Positions 52,427 through 61,282 of a DNA stretch of 64,000 nucleotides are shown here, piece by piece. The number at the start of each line of letters is the position of its first letter. The first letter of the stretch is position 1. Both the position numbers and the translations under genes were made by a program. The notes beneath the pieces were generated by a model. It was not told the DNA's origin, did no database searches, and saw nothing but the letters and a program-made list of their open reading frames with translations. The stretch comes from Vicinamibacterales bacterium (GTDB lineage Bacteria; Acidobacteriota; Vicinamibacteria; Vicinamibacterales; UBA2999), in assembly GCA_041394705.1 (NCBI GenBank), contig JAWKHS010000007.1, positions 248,001 through 312,000 on the forward strand, given 5' to 3'.

Positions 52427-52915
52427 TCAGCGCAGGGACGACAGCCCGCTGGTCGACCCCGAGTTGGACGAACCCGAGGAGCTCGACGAGCTCGACGACC
52501 GGCTGCTGGAGCTCGAACTGGAGCTGGACGAGCCCGTGCTCGACGAGGAGCTGCTCGACGAGGAGGAGGCGCTCGACGACGACGAGCTCGACGAAGCGCT
52601 GCTCGACGACGACGTGCTGGACGACGAGCTGCTGCTCCCGGTGGAGCTGCTCGACGACGAGCTCCCGGTGCTGCTGCTCGAGGAGCTGGTCCCGGAGGAG
52701 CTCGAGGAGGAGCTCGGCGTCCCGCCGCCGGAACTGGAAGCGGCGCTCGACGAGGAGCCGTCCGGCGAGGTCGGGGTGGACGTGCATCCGGCCAGGCCGG
52801 ACGCGAGGACCGCGGCGGGCGCGCCGGACAGGAGCAGCAGGAACTGCCGCCGCCGGCTCAGGTCCGCGGTTTCGTCGGCCTGCGGCGGCCGGGTGGGGCT
52901 CTTCTTCTTCGACAC
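52427..52915 (-). CDS. Polyserine lipoprotein
   Basis: 162 residues from GTG 52915, fixed by GGAGG five bases upstream; a TTG at 52927 opens a longer frame but has no site. Residues 20-44 form a Tat-like lipoprotein signal: SRRRQFLLLLSG...SGLAGC with lipobox Cys44. About 84 of the 119 mature residues are serine, in runs of up to ten broken by A, T, G or R. Such a sequence cannot fold and is an obvious target for O-glycosylation. The gene starts 13 bp after the heptosyltransferase-like stop. The complementary strand also has a long acidic frame, an artefact of the repeats. Confidence 0.82.
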   Translation of the reverse strand: MSKKKSPTRPPQADETADLSRRRQFLLLLSGAPAAVLASGLAGCTSTPTSPDGSSSSAASSSGGGTPSSSSSSSGTSSSSSSTGSSSSSSSTGSSSSSSSTSSSSSASSSSSSSSASSSSSSSSSSTGSSSSSSSSSSRSSSSSSSSGSSNSGSTSGLSSLR

Positions 52916-52928
52916 GGCGTCCTCCAAA

Positions 52929-53972
52929 TCAGTGACCGGTGGCCAGGACGGCCGCGATATCGGCGGCCGGCGTCAGGCGGGTTGGCGGCACCGCGTCGCG
53001 AGCGGGCGCCGGCCTGTCCGGACGCGGCAGCGCGCCGCCCCGGTAATAGAGCTCGATGCGCCGGATGACCTCGTCGGCCGAGATCATGTCCATGCAGCGC
53101 GGCAGCGTGCCGACGACGTCCACGCACAACGCGTCGGGGCGGTCGTTCACGTCGCCGTCGCCGAGCGGCAGCGTCCGCGACTTCCAGCAGCCGCCGTTGT
53201 CGCAGCACTTGAGCGCGCCCACCGTGTGAATGAACTGGTGGTGCGGATACGCGGTGAAGTGCGGAGGTTCGCGCCCGCCGGCCACCACCACGCACGGCCG
53301 GTTCTGGGGCATGCCGGGCTTCACCTCCACGGCGGCGGCCAGGTGCATCAGGAAGCTCACGGCCGAGAGCGCGCCGTGCGCGTGGTACATCAGCCGGACC
53401 AGCTCACGATGCGATGTCCCCCCGCGCAGGTCCACGACGCCGTCGAGGGCCGGGTGGTTGTGGTGGCGCTCCCCCACCTGCACGAAGGTCAGCCGGCCGC
53501 GGAAATGGTCCACCACGTCCTGGTAGCGCCGGTGGTCCCACCACTTGATGGTGTAGTCGTACTTCCCGCCGGACGCGAACAGCCAGAACGGCGGGCAGTC
53601 GCCTTCCAGCGCCTCCACCTGCCGGAACCAGCGCTTCTCGGTCTCGTGGACGTGAAGGTCCCCGCGGAACTCGGTGACCCGGATGCGCAGGCCGAGCTGC
53701 TCGTTCAGGTACTCGATGAAGCCGTCCAGGAAGTGCCGGGGCTCCTGGTTGCTGCGGTGGATGAGGGGATAGTGGCAGTCCACCACCTCCACCCCGGGGT
53801 CGTCCTCCGAGAGCGGCGTGAGGTGGGGGTTGTGGAGCCAGAGGTCCGGGCAGGACGTCCGGACGTCGGTCAGGAATTCCCCGGGATGGCAGCGATGCAG
53901 GTCCCGCACGGCGGCGGTCAGCATCACGATGTCCCCGGGCGACTGGAAGTTGCGGAGTATCAGCTTGCGCAT
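52929..53972 (-). CDS. ADP-heptose-type glycosyltransferase (GT9-like)
   Basis: 347 residues from ATG 53972. Starts MRKLILRNFQSPGDIVMLTAAVRDL, the GT9 heptosyltransferase N-terminus, and continues with FWLFASGGKYDYTIKWW and LVRLMYHAHGALSAVSFLMHLAAA in the donor-binding half. A cysteine cluster (Cys256, 257, 262, 283, 293; CCDNGGCWKSR, LCVDVV, PRCMDMI) suggests a metal site, as in the autotransporter heptosyltransferase TibC, although spacing differs. Those enzymes glycosylate serines of surface proteins. The next gene encodes a polyserine lipoprotein, its likely acceptor. A hairpin separates it from the TonB receptor upstream. Confidence 0.78.
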   Translation of the reverse strand: MRKLILRNFQSPGDIVMLTAAVRDLHRCHPGEFLTDVRTSCPDLWLHNPHLTPLSEDDPGVEVVDCHYPLIHRSNQEPRHFLDGFIEYLNEQLGLRIRVTEFRGDLHVHETEKRWFRQVEALEGDCPPFWLFASGGKYDYTIKWWDHRRYQDVVDHFRGRLTFVQVGERHHNHPALDGVVDLRGGTSHRELVRLMYHAHGALSAVSFLMHLAAAVEVKPGMPQNRPCVVVAGGREPPHFTAYPHHQFIHTVGALKCCDNGGCWKSRTLPLGDGDVNDRPDALCVDVVGTLPRCMDMISADEVIRRIELYYRGGALPRPDRPAPARDAVPPTRLTPAADIAAVLATGH

Positions 53973-54005
53973 CCCGTTCGAGCCGGCCGACGCCGGTCCC
54001 TCCTG

Positions 54006-54024
54006 GGCGGGCAGCCTGCCCGCC
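54006..54024 (-). terminator. Hairpin between TonB receptor and glycosyltransferase genes
   Basis: GGCGGGCA (54006-54013) and TGCCCGCC (54017-54024) form a perfect 8-bp stem with a 3-nt loop. It may end or attenuate the receptor transcript before the glycosyltransferase. No T tract. Confidence 0.45.
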
Positions 54025-54052
54025 ACAGGGTGAGACTCACGGCGGGGCCGGA

Positions 54053-56686
54053 TCAGAACGAGATTGTTGCGCCGACCTCGATTCGCCTGGCCGGAGCGGC
54101 CGAGGTGGCCGTGCCGAAGAACGGCGACAGCTGGTTGCCGATGAAGCCGTTCAGGTTGGTCCGGTTGAACAGGTTCTGGACGCTCATGTAGAGGTCGGCC
54201 CGGTAGCGGGCGTTCGACCCTTCCATGATGACCATCCGGGGGCCGTCTCCGCCGCCAGGGCCGGGCCCACGCTGCAGGGCCGCCCCGCCGCCACCCGCCG
54301 GGGGAGGGGGTGGGGCCGCGCCCATCGGCACGCCCTCGGGCCCGCCGGAGAGCAGGCCGCCGAGGTTGAACGACTTCGTCAGGCGCAGGTCCGTGGAGAA
54401 CTGCCCCGCGCCGCGGGCGCTGTTGCGCCCGACGCCCACGGGCCGGTCGTTGAACAGCGTATCGCCGTTCCCGTCGAGGCCCGTCGTGATGTTGTAGGGC
54501 CGCGCGGACGACACCTGGGCGTTGAGGCCCACGCGCAGGCCGTACGGCATCGGGAAGTTGGCCATCACGAACATCCGGTGCCGGACGTCCTGCATGGCGG
54601 GGCCCCAGTCGGCGTCCGGATCGTTCGAGTCGGCGGGCAGGCTCAGGGGGCCGTCGGCGTTGTTGCGCACCGACGCGAGCTGATACATCACGTTCCCGAA
54701 GATGCGCCGCTGGGGGACGCGCAGGTTGAGGCCGATCGACAGGCGGTCGGAGGCCCGCCGCCCCGTAGACGAGATCTCCGAGACGTTGCCCACGGTGGGG
54801 TCCGGCCTGACGCCGTCCACGGGCGCGTTCACGTTGATCGACCGGAGCATGTGGTAGCCGCGCGTCCACATGTAGTCGGCGCGCAGGCCCATCCACTCCT
54901 TGACGTTCTTGTCGAAGCCGATCGACGCCTGGTGCACGATCGGCTGCGTGAGCGAGGCGGCGGCCTGGATGCGGCTGGCCGGCAGCCGGGTGCCCGTCGA
55001 CGTGCTGGTGATGGGATAGGTGGGGTTCACGATCACCTCGTCGATCTGCTTCACGCCGTCGACGCGGACCGTCTGCTCGTAGGTCTGGCTCTCGTACCAG
55101 TCGTAGAAGATGCCGTAGCCGCCGCGGACGTTGGCCTTCTTCACCGCCCACGTGAAGGCCACGCGCGGCGCCAGGTTCCACCTGTCGCTCAGGTGGGTCT
55201 GCACTTCCTGGCGGAGGCCCAGGCTGGCCTGCAGGTTCTTCGACACCCGGAAGTCGTCCTGGGCGTACCAGCCGAACTGGTACTGGGAGTAGGCCACCGT
55301 GGGATCGCCGACGCGGCGGGTGAAGGTGCGCGCGAGGCCGGCCTGGAAGTCGGCCAGGCTCGAGAACGTGTAGGTGCCGTTCGCGTTGGTCTGCTGCGTG
55401 CTGTCCCAGGAGCCGGCCTCGAACAGGAGGCCCGCGCGCAGCGCGTGCTTCCGCACGGTGAAGTCCACGCTCTGGTCCACCACGAACTCGCGGCCCTCGC
55501 GGACGCCGGTCTGGCCGGCCCCGCCGCCGGTGAAGGCGTCGAGCACGCGGAGGGTCGGCGCCGCCGAGAACGACGCGTTCTCGCTCGTCGTCTGCACGAA
55601 CTCGAACTTGAGCTCGCTGAACACCTTCCGCCCCAGCGTCCGCGTGTTGCGCACGCGCAGGGTGTCGGTCGTGGAGTCGCTCGACCACGCGCGCTCGACC
55701 AGGTCGAAGTTGCCCACGCCCTGGTTGCGCCGGTCCTGGGTGCGCCGCTGGTACTCGGCGCGGATCGAGTTGCCGGGGCTGAGCGCGTGCTCGAGCCGGA
55801 TGTTCGTGTTCAGCACGTCGTTGGGCCGCCGGACCTGGTCGCGGACGTCGCCGTCGGGGGTGAGCGCCACGATCGTCTGCGCGTCGTAGGAGGCGTTGCC
55901 CTCGGCCGAGAAGGTCACGCTGGTCTTGCCCTTGACGATGGGTCCCTGGCTGCTCACCTGCACGCGCTTGACCTGTTCGGGCGGCCGCGACGTGGCGAAG
56001 GCGTTCCTGGCGTTCAGCGACTCGTCGCGGAAGCCGAAGGTGACGCGGCTGCGCCAGCCGCCCATCCCCGGACGCGTGATGACCTCCACGCGCACCATGC
56101 CGGCCTCGTGGTACTCGGCTGCGTAGGAGTTCGTGCGGAAGCGGATCTGCTGGATCTGGTCCTTCGGCGGCAGACGGCCGCCGCGGAAGCCGTCCACGAA
56201 GATCTGGGCGCCCGGGCCCGCCATCTGCGCGAGCTGGTCGGCCATCTCGTCGGGGTCGTCCGACAGCGCGTCGATCTCCTCCTGGGACAGCGTCTGCGTG
56301 AAGCCGTTGTCGCGCCGCTCGGACGCGTCGGCCTCCTGCACCTTCACCTCTTCGCTGATGGCGACGGCCAGCGTGAAGGACATCTGGTTGGCGCCGCGTT
56401 TCAGCGTGATGGTGCCGGTGGCGGGCTTGAAGCCGGGATAGGAGGCGCCGATCGTGTAGGTGCCGGGCCTGAGCCCGGTCGCCGCGCCCACGCCCATCTC
56501 GTCCACCTGGATCGCGTGCTCGACGCCGTCGTCGCCCACGAGGTAGACGGCGGCGCCCGGCAGCACGGCGGCGGTCTCGTCGAACACGGTGACCCGCAGC
56601 GAGGCGGTGTTGCCCTGCGCGGCAGCGGGAGCGGCGGCCGCGACGAGGGCGGCCACCGCGACGACGAGCGAAGACAGACGGCGCAT
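54053..56686 (-). CDS. TonB-dependent outer-membrane receptor with N-terminal carboxypeptidase-regulatory domain
   Basis: 877 residues from ATG 56686. Signal peptide MRRLSSLVVAVAALVAAAAPAAAQ; a CarboxypepD_reg domain (SLRVTVFDETAAVLPGAAV); plug domain (EMADQLAQMAGPGAQIFVDGF, IQQIRFRTNSYAAEYHEAG); then a 22-strand-type barrel ending in phenylalanine (VGATISF), the assembly signal. A Pro/Gly-rich insert (GAAPPPPPAGGGG) precedes the last strands. No TonB box is evident. The ligand is unknown. It follows the LolA-like gene by 20 bp. Confidence 0.88.
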   Translation of the reverse strand: MRRLSSLVVAVAALVAAAAPAAAQGNTASLRVTVFDETAAVLPGAAVYLVGDDGVEHAIQVDEMGVGAATGLRPGTYTIGASYPGFKPATGTITLKRGANQMSFTLAVAISEEVKVQEADASERRDNGFTQTLSQEEIDALSDDPDEMADQLAQMAGPGAQIFVDGFRGGRLPPKDQIQQIRFRTNSYAAEYHEAGMVRVEVITRPGMGGWRSRVTFGFRDESLNARNAFATSRPPEQVKRVQVSSQGPIVKGKTSVTFSAEGNASYDAQTIVALTPDGDVRDQVRRPNDVLNTNIRLEHALSPGNSIRAEYQRRTQDRRNQGVGNFDLVERAWSSDSTTDTLRVRNTRTLGRKVFSELKFEFVQTTSENASFSAAPTLRVLDAFTGGGAGQTGVREGREFVVDQSVDFTVRKHALRAGLLFEAGSWDSTQQTNANGTYTFSSLADFQAGLARTFTRRVGDPTVAYSQYQFGWYAQDDFRVSKNLQASLGLRQEVQTHLSDRWNLAPRVAFTWAVKKANVRGGYGIFYDWYESQTYEQTVRVDGVKQIDEVIVNPTYPITSTSTGTRLPASRIQAAASLTQPIVHQASIGFDKNVKEWMGLRADYMWTRGYHMLRSINVNAPVDGVRPDPTVGNVSEISSTGRRASDRLSIGLNLRVPQRRIFGNVMYQLASVRNNADGPLSLPADSNDPDADWGPAMQDVRHRMFVMANFPMPYGLRVGLNAQVSSARPYNITTGLDGNGDTLFNDRPVGVGRNSARGAGQFSTDLRLTKSFNLGGLLSGGPEGVPMGAAPPPPPAGGGGAALQRGPGPGGGDGPRMVIMEGSNARYRADLYMSVQNLFNRTNLNGFIGNQLSPFFGTATSAAPARRIEVGATISF

Positions 56687-56706
56687 GATGCGGCTCTCGG
56701 GACGGA

Positions 56707-57777
56707 TTACTGCTTCTTCTCGAACAGCTCGGGCTTGATCTGCGGGTTGACCTTGATCTTCTCGATGGTCCACTCCTCGGTGGGCGTGCCATCGACCGAC
56801 AGGTTGATGCGCTTCGGCAGCTTCACGCCGTCCACCGTGGCGTACTCGGCGAAGGTCATCTGCACGGCGCTCGGAGCCGGGGGCGGCATGGACTCCATGC
56901 GCCGCCGCATCTCCTCGGGGCTCGGACGTCCGCCCTGTCCTGGCGCTCCACCAGCCTCCGGCGGCGGTCCGCCGGCCCCGGGAGCACCGGCCCCTGGCGC
57001 GCCGGCACCGGGCGCCGCACCCGGCGCCCCACCCGGAGCGCCGCCGCCAGGGCCGCGGCCGCCGGGACCCCGGCGTCCGCCCGGACCGCCCGGTCCGCCC
57101 ATCATCATGATCCGGGGCCGGACCTCCGAGTAGGCGAGCATGAGCGGCATGTGCGTCTCCTGATCCACGAAGAGCCGCAGGGTCTGGCCGCGCGCGTCCT
57201 TCATCTCCAGCGTGTCCGCCTTGCCGTCGGGCGACTCCGCGAGGCCCGCGTAGGTGACCTCACCGGCGGGCGTCGCCAGGAGCGCCAGCATCCAGCGCTG
57301 CATCTCGGTCTTGAACTGCGTGGCGAGCCGCTTCTCCATCTCGGCGGGGTCGGCGCTCGAGGCGCCGGGCGGGCCGTTGCGCATCATGATCTGCATCCCG
57401 CCGCCCATGCCGCCGCGGTTCTGCATGTCCACCCATCCCGACTCGCCGGCCAGCACCTGGATGCGCTCCACCGACATGCCGCCCGGGAACTCGTTCTCCT
57501 CGCTCTTGTGCATCCGGTCCGGGCCCTGCAGCGTCAGCACGATCGTGCCTTCCATCTGGCGCTGGCCCATCTCGCGCCGGAAGGGACCTTCCAGGCTCAG
57601 CGCCTTCACCTGTTCGACCTTCGAGCCGCCCAGGGCCTTGCGCATGTCGGCCAGCACCTTCGCGGCCTGGTCGGTCGCCTGTTCCGCGGCATAGATCGGC
57701 AGCGGCACGACACGGCCGGTGCCCGGCACGCCCACTCCGACGAACATCGCCGTCGCCATCACCATCCACGCTCTCAT
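56707..57777 (-). CDS. Secreted LolA-like protein with Gly/Pro-rich linker
   Basis: 356 residues from ATG 57777, with AAAGGAG nine bases upstream. Signal peptide (MRAWMVMATAMFVGVGVPG). The body resembles the outer-membrane lipoprotein-sorting/LolA beta-sheet fold (VLADMRKALGGSKVEQVKALSLEG, TIVLTLQGPDRMHKSEEN, TLRLFVDQETHMPLMLAYSE) with a low-complexity segment (GAPGGAPGAAPGAGAPGAG, about 255-310) inserted before the final strands (VQMTFAEYATVDGVKLPKRI). Such proteins sense or carry a hydrophobic ligand. It probably works with the downstream receptor. Divergent from a histidine kinase gene, with possible regulator sites between. Confidence 0.7.
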   Translation of the reverse strand: MRAWMVMATAMFVGVGVPGTGRVVPLPIYAAEQATDQAAKVLADMRKALGGSKVEQVKALSLEGPFRREMGQRQMEGTIVLTLQGPDRMHKSEENEFPGGMSVERIQVLAGESGWVDMQNRGGMGGGMQIMMRNGPPGASSADPAEMEKRLATQFKTEMQRWMLALLATPAGEVTYAGLAESPDGKADTLEMKDARGQTLRLFVDQETHMPLMLAYSEVRPRIMMMGGPGGPGGRRGPGGRGPGGGAPGGAPGAAPGAGAPGAGAPGAGGPPPEAGGAPGQGGRPSPEEMRRRMESMPPPAPSAVQMTFAEYATVDGVKLPKRINLSVDGTPTEEWTIEKIKVNPQIKPELFEKKQ

Positions 57778-57800
57778 CGTGCGTCTCCTTTGGGCCCCGT

Positions 57801-57819
57801 CCCGGACCCGCGGTCCGGG
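57801..57819. promoter_or_regulatory. Hairpin in the LolA-like leader
   Basis: CCCGGACC (57801-57808) and GGTCCGGG (57812-57819) form a perfect 8-bp stem with a 3-nt loop, 24 bases upstream of the start codon and close to its ribosome binding site. Could affect translation or be an operator. Confidence 0.4.
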
Positions 57820-57909
57820 CGCTGTCGGACGCCAGTGCGCCGTGCCGTCGTTCCGGCACCGCGCGTCATCGTGCCGACCATTGTGACGGGGGGCCACGCC
57901 ATTCCGACG

Positions 57910-57937
57910 TTAAGCGTGGGCAAAGGGTTTGTTAAGG
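57910..57937. promoter_or_regulatory. Candidate OmpR-type regulator sites (TTAAG at 11-bp steps)
   Basis: TTAAG at 57910-57914 and TTAAGG at 57932-57937, 22 bp apart, with a weaker CAAAGG at the middle 11-bp step (57921). OmpR/PhoB-family dimers bind direct repeats of 11 bp. It lies between the LolA-like gene and the kinase/regulator operon. Confidence 0.45.
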
Positions 57938-57997
57938 ATGTCAAATGCGCGTTTCCCGCTGATTTTCAGGCGTTTTTCGCGTGCTACACTCCGGCCC

Positions 57998-59917
57998 ATG
58001 ACCCGCCGACCGCGCGCGCTCGGCTCCACGCCGTGGCTGGCCGCCACGGTCGCGATCCTGCTGCCCGCGCTGGCGTGGCTCCAGTACGACTGGGTGAACC
58101 AGCTCGCGACGGCGGACCGCGAGCGCCGCGAGCGCACGCTCCGCGCCGCCGCCGCGCAGTTCACGGCCACCCTGGACGCGGAGATCGGACGGCTCGGCGG
58201 CAGCCTGCAGCTCGACGGCGCCATGGTGGAGCGGCGCGACTGGGATGCGTACGGCCTCAGGTACGACTCGGCGATGGTGAGCGCACCAGGACTCGTGACC
58301 GGCGTGTGGCTGGCCGAGATCGACGAGACGGCGCCGGCACGGGGCGAACGGCTGCCGCTACAGGAATGGCGGCCCACCGATCGGACGTTCGAACGCGTCG
58401 CCTGGCCGGCATCGCTCGCGAAGGTCCACGACGAGCTCGAGGCCCTGCCCGAGCACCGGCCGCCCGCCGACGTGCCCAGCCCGCGCGAGATGTTCGCGGC
58501 CGTCGGCGGCGTGGGCGACGAGCGGACCCTCGTCATGCCGATCGTCCGCGTGCAGGTGCCGTCGCTGCCGGACGCGCCCACGCGGCGCTTCACGACCGAC
58601 GTCCGCCTGCGCGGCTACACGATCGTGCGCCTCGACGCCGACCTGCTGGCGCGGGGCCGGCTGCCGGCCCTGGCCGCCGAGCACTTCCCCGCCCAGACCG
58701 ACTACCGCGTGGCCGTCGTGGCGAACGACGACGGCCGGGTGCTGTTCGAGTCGGCGCCCGGCGCGGCCGACGACACGGCGGTGGGTCCCGACCTCACGCA
58801 GACCTTCATGCAGCCGCGCCTCGGCCCGGTGATGATCTTCGCGCGCGTCTCGGCGGGCGATGGCGCCCAGACGCGCGTGGACGCCCTGCCGCCGCCTCCG
58901 CCCGGCGACACGGAGATCCGCGAGGACCGGCGCATCGTCAGCATGTTCCAGGTGCGCGACGGCGACCCCGGGCCCCGCGGGCGCGGCCCTCGCGGCCGCG
59001 GGCACTGGACGCTCAGGGTGAAGCACTCGGCCGGCTCGCTCGAAGCTGCGGTGGCCGCTTCACGGCGGCGCAACCTGTCGCTCAGCGGCGGGGTGCTCGC
59101 GCTGCTGGGCGTGGCGGTGGGCCTCATCGCGGTGTCGGCCCGGCGGGCCCAGGCCCTCGCCCGTCAGCAGCTGGAGTTCGTGGCGGCCGTGTCGCACGAG
59201 CTGCGGACGCCGGTGGCCGTCATCAACTCGGCGGCCGGCAACCTGGCCGACGGCGTGGTGGACGATCCGGCCAGGGTGCGCACCTACGGCGCCACGATCC
59301 AGGCCGAGGGCCGCCGCCTCGGCGAAACCGTGGAGCGCGTGCTGCAGCTGGCGGGCCTCGCGTCCGGCCGGCCGCTGCCCATGGCCGCGGTCGCGGCCGC
59401 GGATCTCGTGCACGACGCCGTGGGTCGATCGTCGGCCGCGGCGGCGAGAGCCGGCGTGGAGGTGCACGTGGAGATCGCGCCGGGCCTGCCCGACGTGGTC
59501 GGCGACCCCAGCGCGCTGCTGTCCGCGGTCGAGAACCTGATCGGCAATGCCATCAAGTACGCGGGGCCCGATCGGTGGGTGCGGGTGTCGGCCACGGCCA
59601 CGACGGCGCCGAACGCGGAGGTCCGGATCGCGGTCGCGGACCACGGCGCCGGCCTCGACGCCGAGGAGCGCCGCCGCGTCTTCGAGCCCTTCTACCGCGG
59701 CAGGGACGCGATCCTGCACCAGGTGCCGGGCAGCGGCCTCGGCCTGAGCCTGGTACGCCGGATCGCCGAGGCGCACGGCGGCAAGGTCGACCTCGACACC
59801 GAGGTGGGCCGCGGCAGCACGTTCACCTTGTGCGTGCCGGCCGCCCCTGATGCTCCGGCCGCGGATGCCAGCCCCGCCGCGGCGGGCTCGCAGGCGCCCG
59901 CTCCCTCGGCCGGCTGA
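57998..59917 (+). CDS. Membrane sensor histidine kinase
   Basis: 639 residues from ATG 57998. Two membrane helices (about 12-28 and 361-381) flank a ~330-residue extracytoplasmic sensor. The kinase core has SHELRTPVAVI with phospho-acceptor His400, then VENLIGNAIKYAG (N box), VADHGAGLD, FEPFYRG and GSGLGLSLVRRIAEAHGG, all canonical. The C-terminal ~25 residues are an Ala/Pro-rich tail. It is followed after 4 bp by its response regulator. The sensor signal is unknown; its place next to a LolA-like/TonB receptor locus suggests envelope sensing. Confidence 0.9.
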   Translation: MTRRPRALGSTPWLAATVAILLPALAWLQYDWVNQLATADRERRERTLRAAAAQFTATLDAEIGRLGGSLQLDGAMVERRDWDAYGLRYDSAMVSAPGLVTGVWLAEIDETAPARGERLPLQEWRPTDRTFERVAWPASLAKVHDELEALPEHRPPADVPSPREMFAAVGGVGDERTLVMPIVRVQVPSLPDAPTRRFTTDVRLRGYTIVRLDADLLARGRLPALAAEHFPAQTDYRVAVVANDDGRVLFESAPGAADDTAVGPDLTQTFMQPRLGPVMIFARVSAGDGAQTRVDALPPPPPGDTEIREDRRIVSMFQVRDGDPGPRGRGPRGRGHWTLRVKHSAGSLEAAVAASRRRNLSLSGGVLALLGVAVGLIAVSARRAQALARQQLEFVAAVSHELRTPVAVINSAAGNLADGVVDDPARVRTYGATIQAEGRRLGETVERVLQLAGLASGRPLPMAAVAAADLVHDAVGRSSAAAARAGVEVHVEIAPGLPDVVGDPSALLSAVENLIGNAIKYAGPDRWVRVSATATTAPNAEVRIAVADHGAGLDAEERRRVFEPFYRGRDAILHQVPGSGLGLSLVRRIAEAHGGKVDLDTEVGRGSTFTLCVPAAPDAPAADASPAAAGSQAPAPSAG

Positions 59918-59921
59918 CGCG

Positions 59922-60629
59922 ATGGCGGAAGGGCGACTGCTGCTGGTGGAGGACGAGCCCGGCCTCCAGCTCACGCTGAGCGATCGGCTCACCGCGGAGG
60001 GGTACGACGTGGAGACGGCGGGCGACGGCGACACGGGCCTGTCGCTGGCCGCCTCCGGCGCCTTCGACCTGGTGGTCCTCGACGTGATGCTCCCCAGGCG
60101 GGACGGCTTCGACGTGTGCCGCACCCTGCGCCAGCGCGGCGTGACGACGCCCGTGCTCATGCTCACGGCGCGCGGACAGGTGGTGGACCGCGTGGTCGGA
60201 CTGAAGCTCGGCGCCGACGACTATCTGACGAAGCCCTTCGAGGCCGTGGAGCTCCTGGCGCGCATCGAGGCGCTGCTGCGCCGCTCGGCGACGAGCGCGG
60301 CGGCGCCCCCGGCGAATCAGCCCGGAGGCACGCGCCACACCTTCGGCGACGTGGTCGTGGAGACGAGGCGCGCCGAGGTCACGAAGGAGGGCGTCCCCAT
60401 CGAGCTCTCGGCGAAGGAGTTCCAGTTGCTCCGCTACTTCCTCGAGCACCGGGGCGCGACGATCTCGCGTGACGAGCTGCTGCAGGAGGTCTGGGGTTAC
60501 GAGCACATGCCATCCACGCGCACGGTGGACGTCCACGTCGCCTGGCTCCGCCAGAAGCTCGAGGCCAACCCGAAGGTGCCGCAGATCATCCTGACCGTGC
60601 ACGGTCTCGGCTACAAGTTCGTGGGCTGA
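59922..60629 (+). CDS. OmpR/PhoB-family response regulator
   Basis: 235 residues from ATG 59922. Receiver domain: LLLVEDEPGLQ, phospho-Asp54 in LVVLDVMLPRRDGF, and LGADDYLTKPFE. C-terminal winged helix: IELSAKEFQLLRYFLEHRG, RTVDVHVAWLRQKLE, ILTVHGLGYKFVG. Partner of the kinase just upstream. Its likely binding sites are the TTAAG repeats at 57910 and 63774. Confidence 0.93.
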   Translation: MAEGRLLLVEDEPGLQLTLSDRLTAEGYDVETAGDGDTGLSLAASGAFDLVVLDVMLPRRDGFDVCRTLRQRGVTTPVLMLTARGQVVDRVVGLKLGADDYLTKPFEAVELLARIEALLRRSATSAAAPPANQPGGTRHTFGDVVVETRRAEVTKEGVPIELSAKEFQLLRYFLEHRGATISRDELLQEVWGYEHMPSTRTVDVHVAWLRQKLEANPKVPQIILTVHGLGYKFVG

Positions 60630-60667
60630 GCCCCGGCGCGGCGGCGCGCCTGCTATGCTGGCGCCGC

Positions 60668-61249
60668 ATGGCCAAGATCTGCGTCTTCTGCGGCTCGTCG
60701 ACCGGCGCGCGTGACGAGTACGCCGCCAGCGCCCGTGCGCTCGCCCGCGTGCTGGCGGCGGGCGGCCACACGCTGGTCTACGGCGGCGGCAACGTCGGCC
60801 TGATGGGCGTCATCGCCGACGCGATGCTGGCCGAGGGCGGCGAGGTCATCGGCGTGATCCCGCACGCCCTCATCGCGCGCGAGATCGGCCACGGCGGGGT
60901 GACCACCCTGCACGTCGTGGATTCCATGCACGAGCGCAAGGCGCTCATGGCCGACCTGTCAGACGCCTTCATCGCGCTGCCGGGCGGCGTGGGCACCTTC
61001 GAGGAGCTGTTCGAGGCCATCACCTGGACGCAGCTCGGTCTGCACCGGAAGCCGTGCGGCCTCTTGAACGTCCGCGGCTTCTACGACGGGCTCCTGGCCT
61101 TCCTCGATCACGCGTGGACCGAAGGCTTCATCAAGCCCGAGACCCGCGCCGTCGTGAGCGCCGGCGACGACCCGGCCGCACTGCTCGACCGGCTGCTCGG
61201 CACCGTGGTCCCGGCGGTGCCGCGCTGGCTCACGCGGCAGCAGGCCTGA
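60668..61249 (+). CDS. LOG-family nucleoside-monophosphate phosphoribohydrolase (TIGR00730)
   Basis: 193 residues from ATG 60668. ICVFCGSSTGARDEY at the start, VYGGGNVGLMG, then the signature LPGGVGTFEELFEAITW. Family members split AMP-type or cytokinin nucleotides to free base and ribose 5-phosphate; plant LOGs activate cytokinins. In bacteria the role is often housekeeping. Same strand as the regulator, 38 bp downstream. Confidence 0.92.
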   Translation: MAKICVFCGSSTGARDEYAASARALARVLAAGGHTLVYGGGNVGLMGVIADAMLAEGGEVIGVIPHALIAREIGHGGVTTLHVVDSMHERKALMADLSDAFIALPGGVGTFEELFEAITWTQLGLHRKPCGLLNVRGFYDGLLAFLDHAWTEGFIKPETRAVVSAGDDPAALLDRLLGTVVPAVPRWLTRQQA

Positions 61250-61282
61250 CGGGCACCGGCTGCGGACGCGGCGGGCCGCCGA

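Noticed and set aside
52230..54191. Long plus-strand frame rich in Asp, Glu and Leu
   Set aside because: It is the complement of the polyserine and glycosyltransferase genes; the acidic run is just the reverse of serine codons. No family match and no start site.
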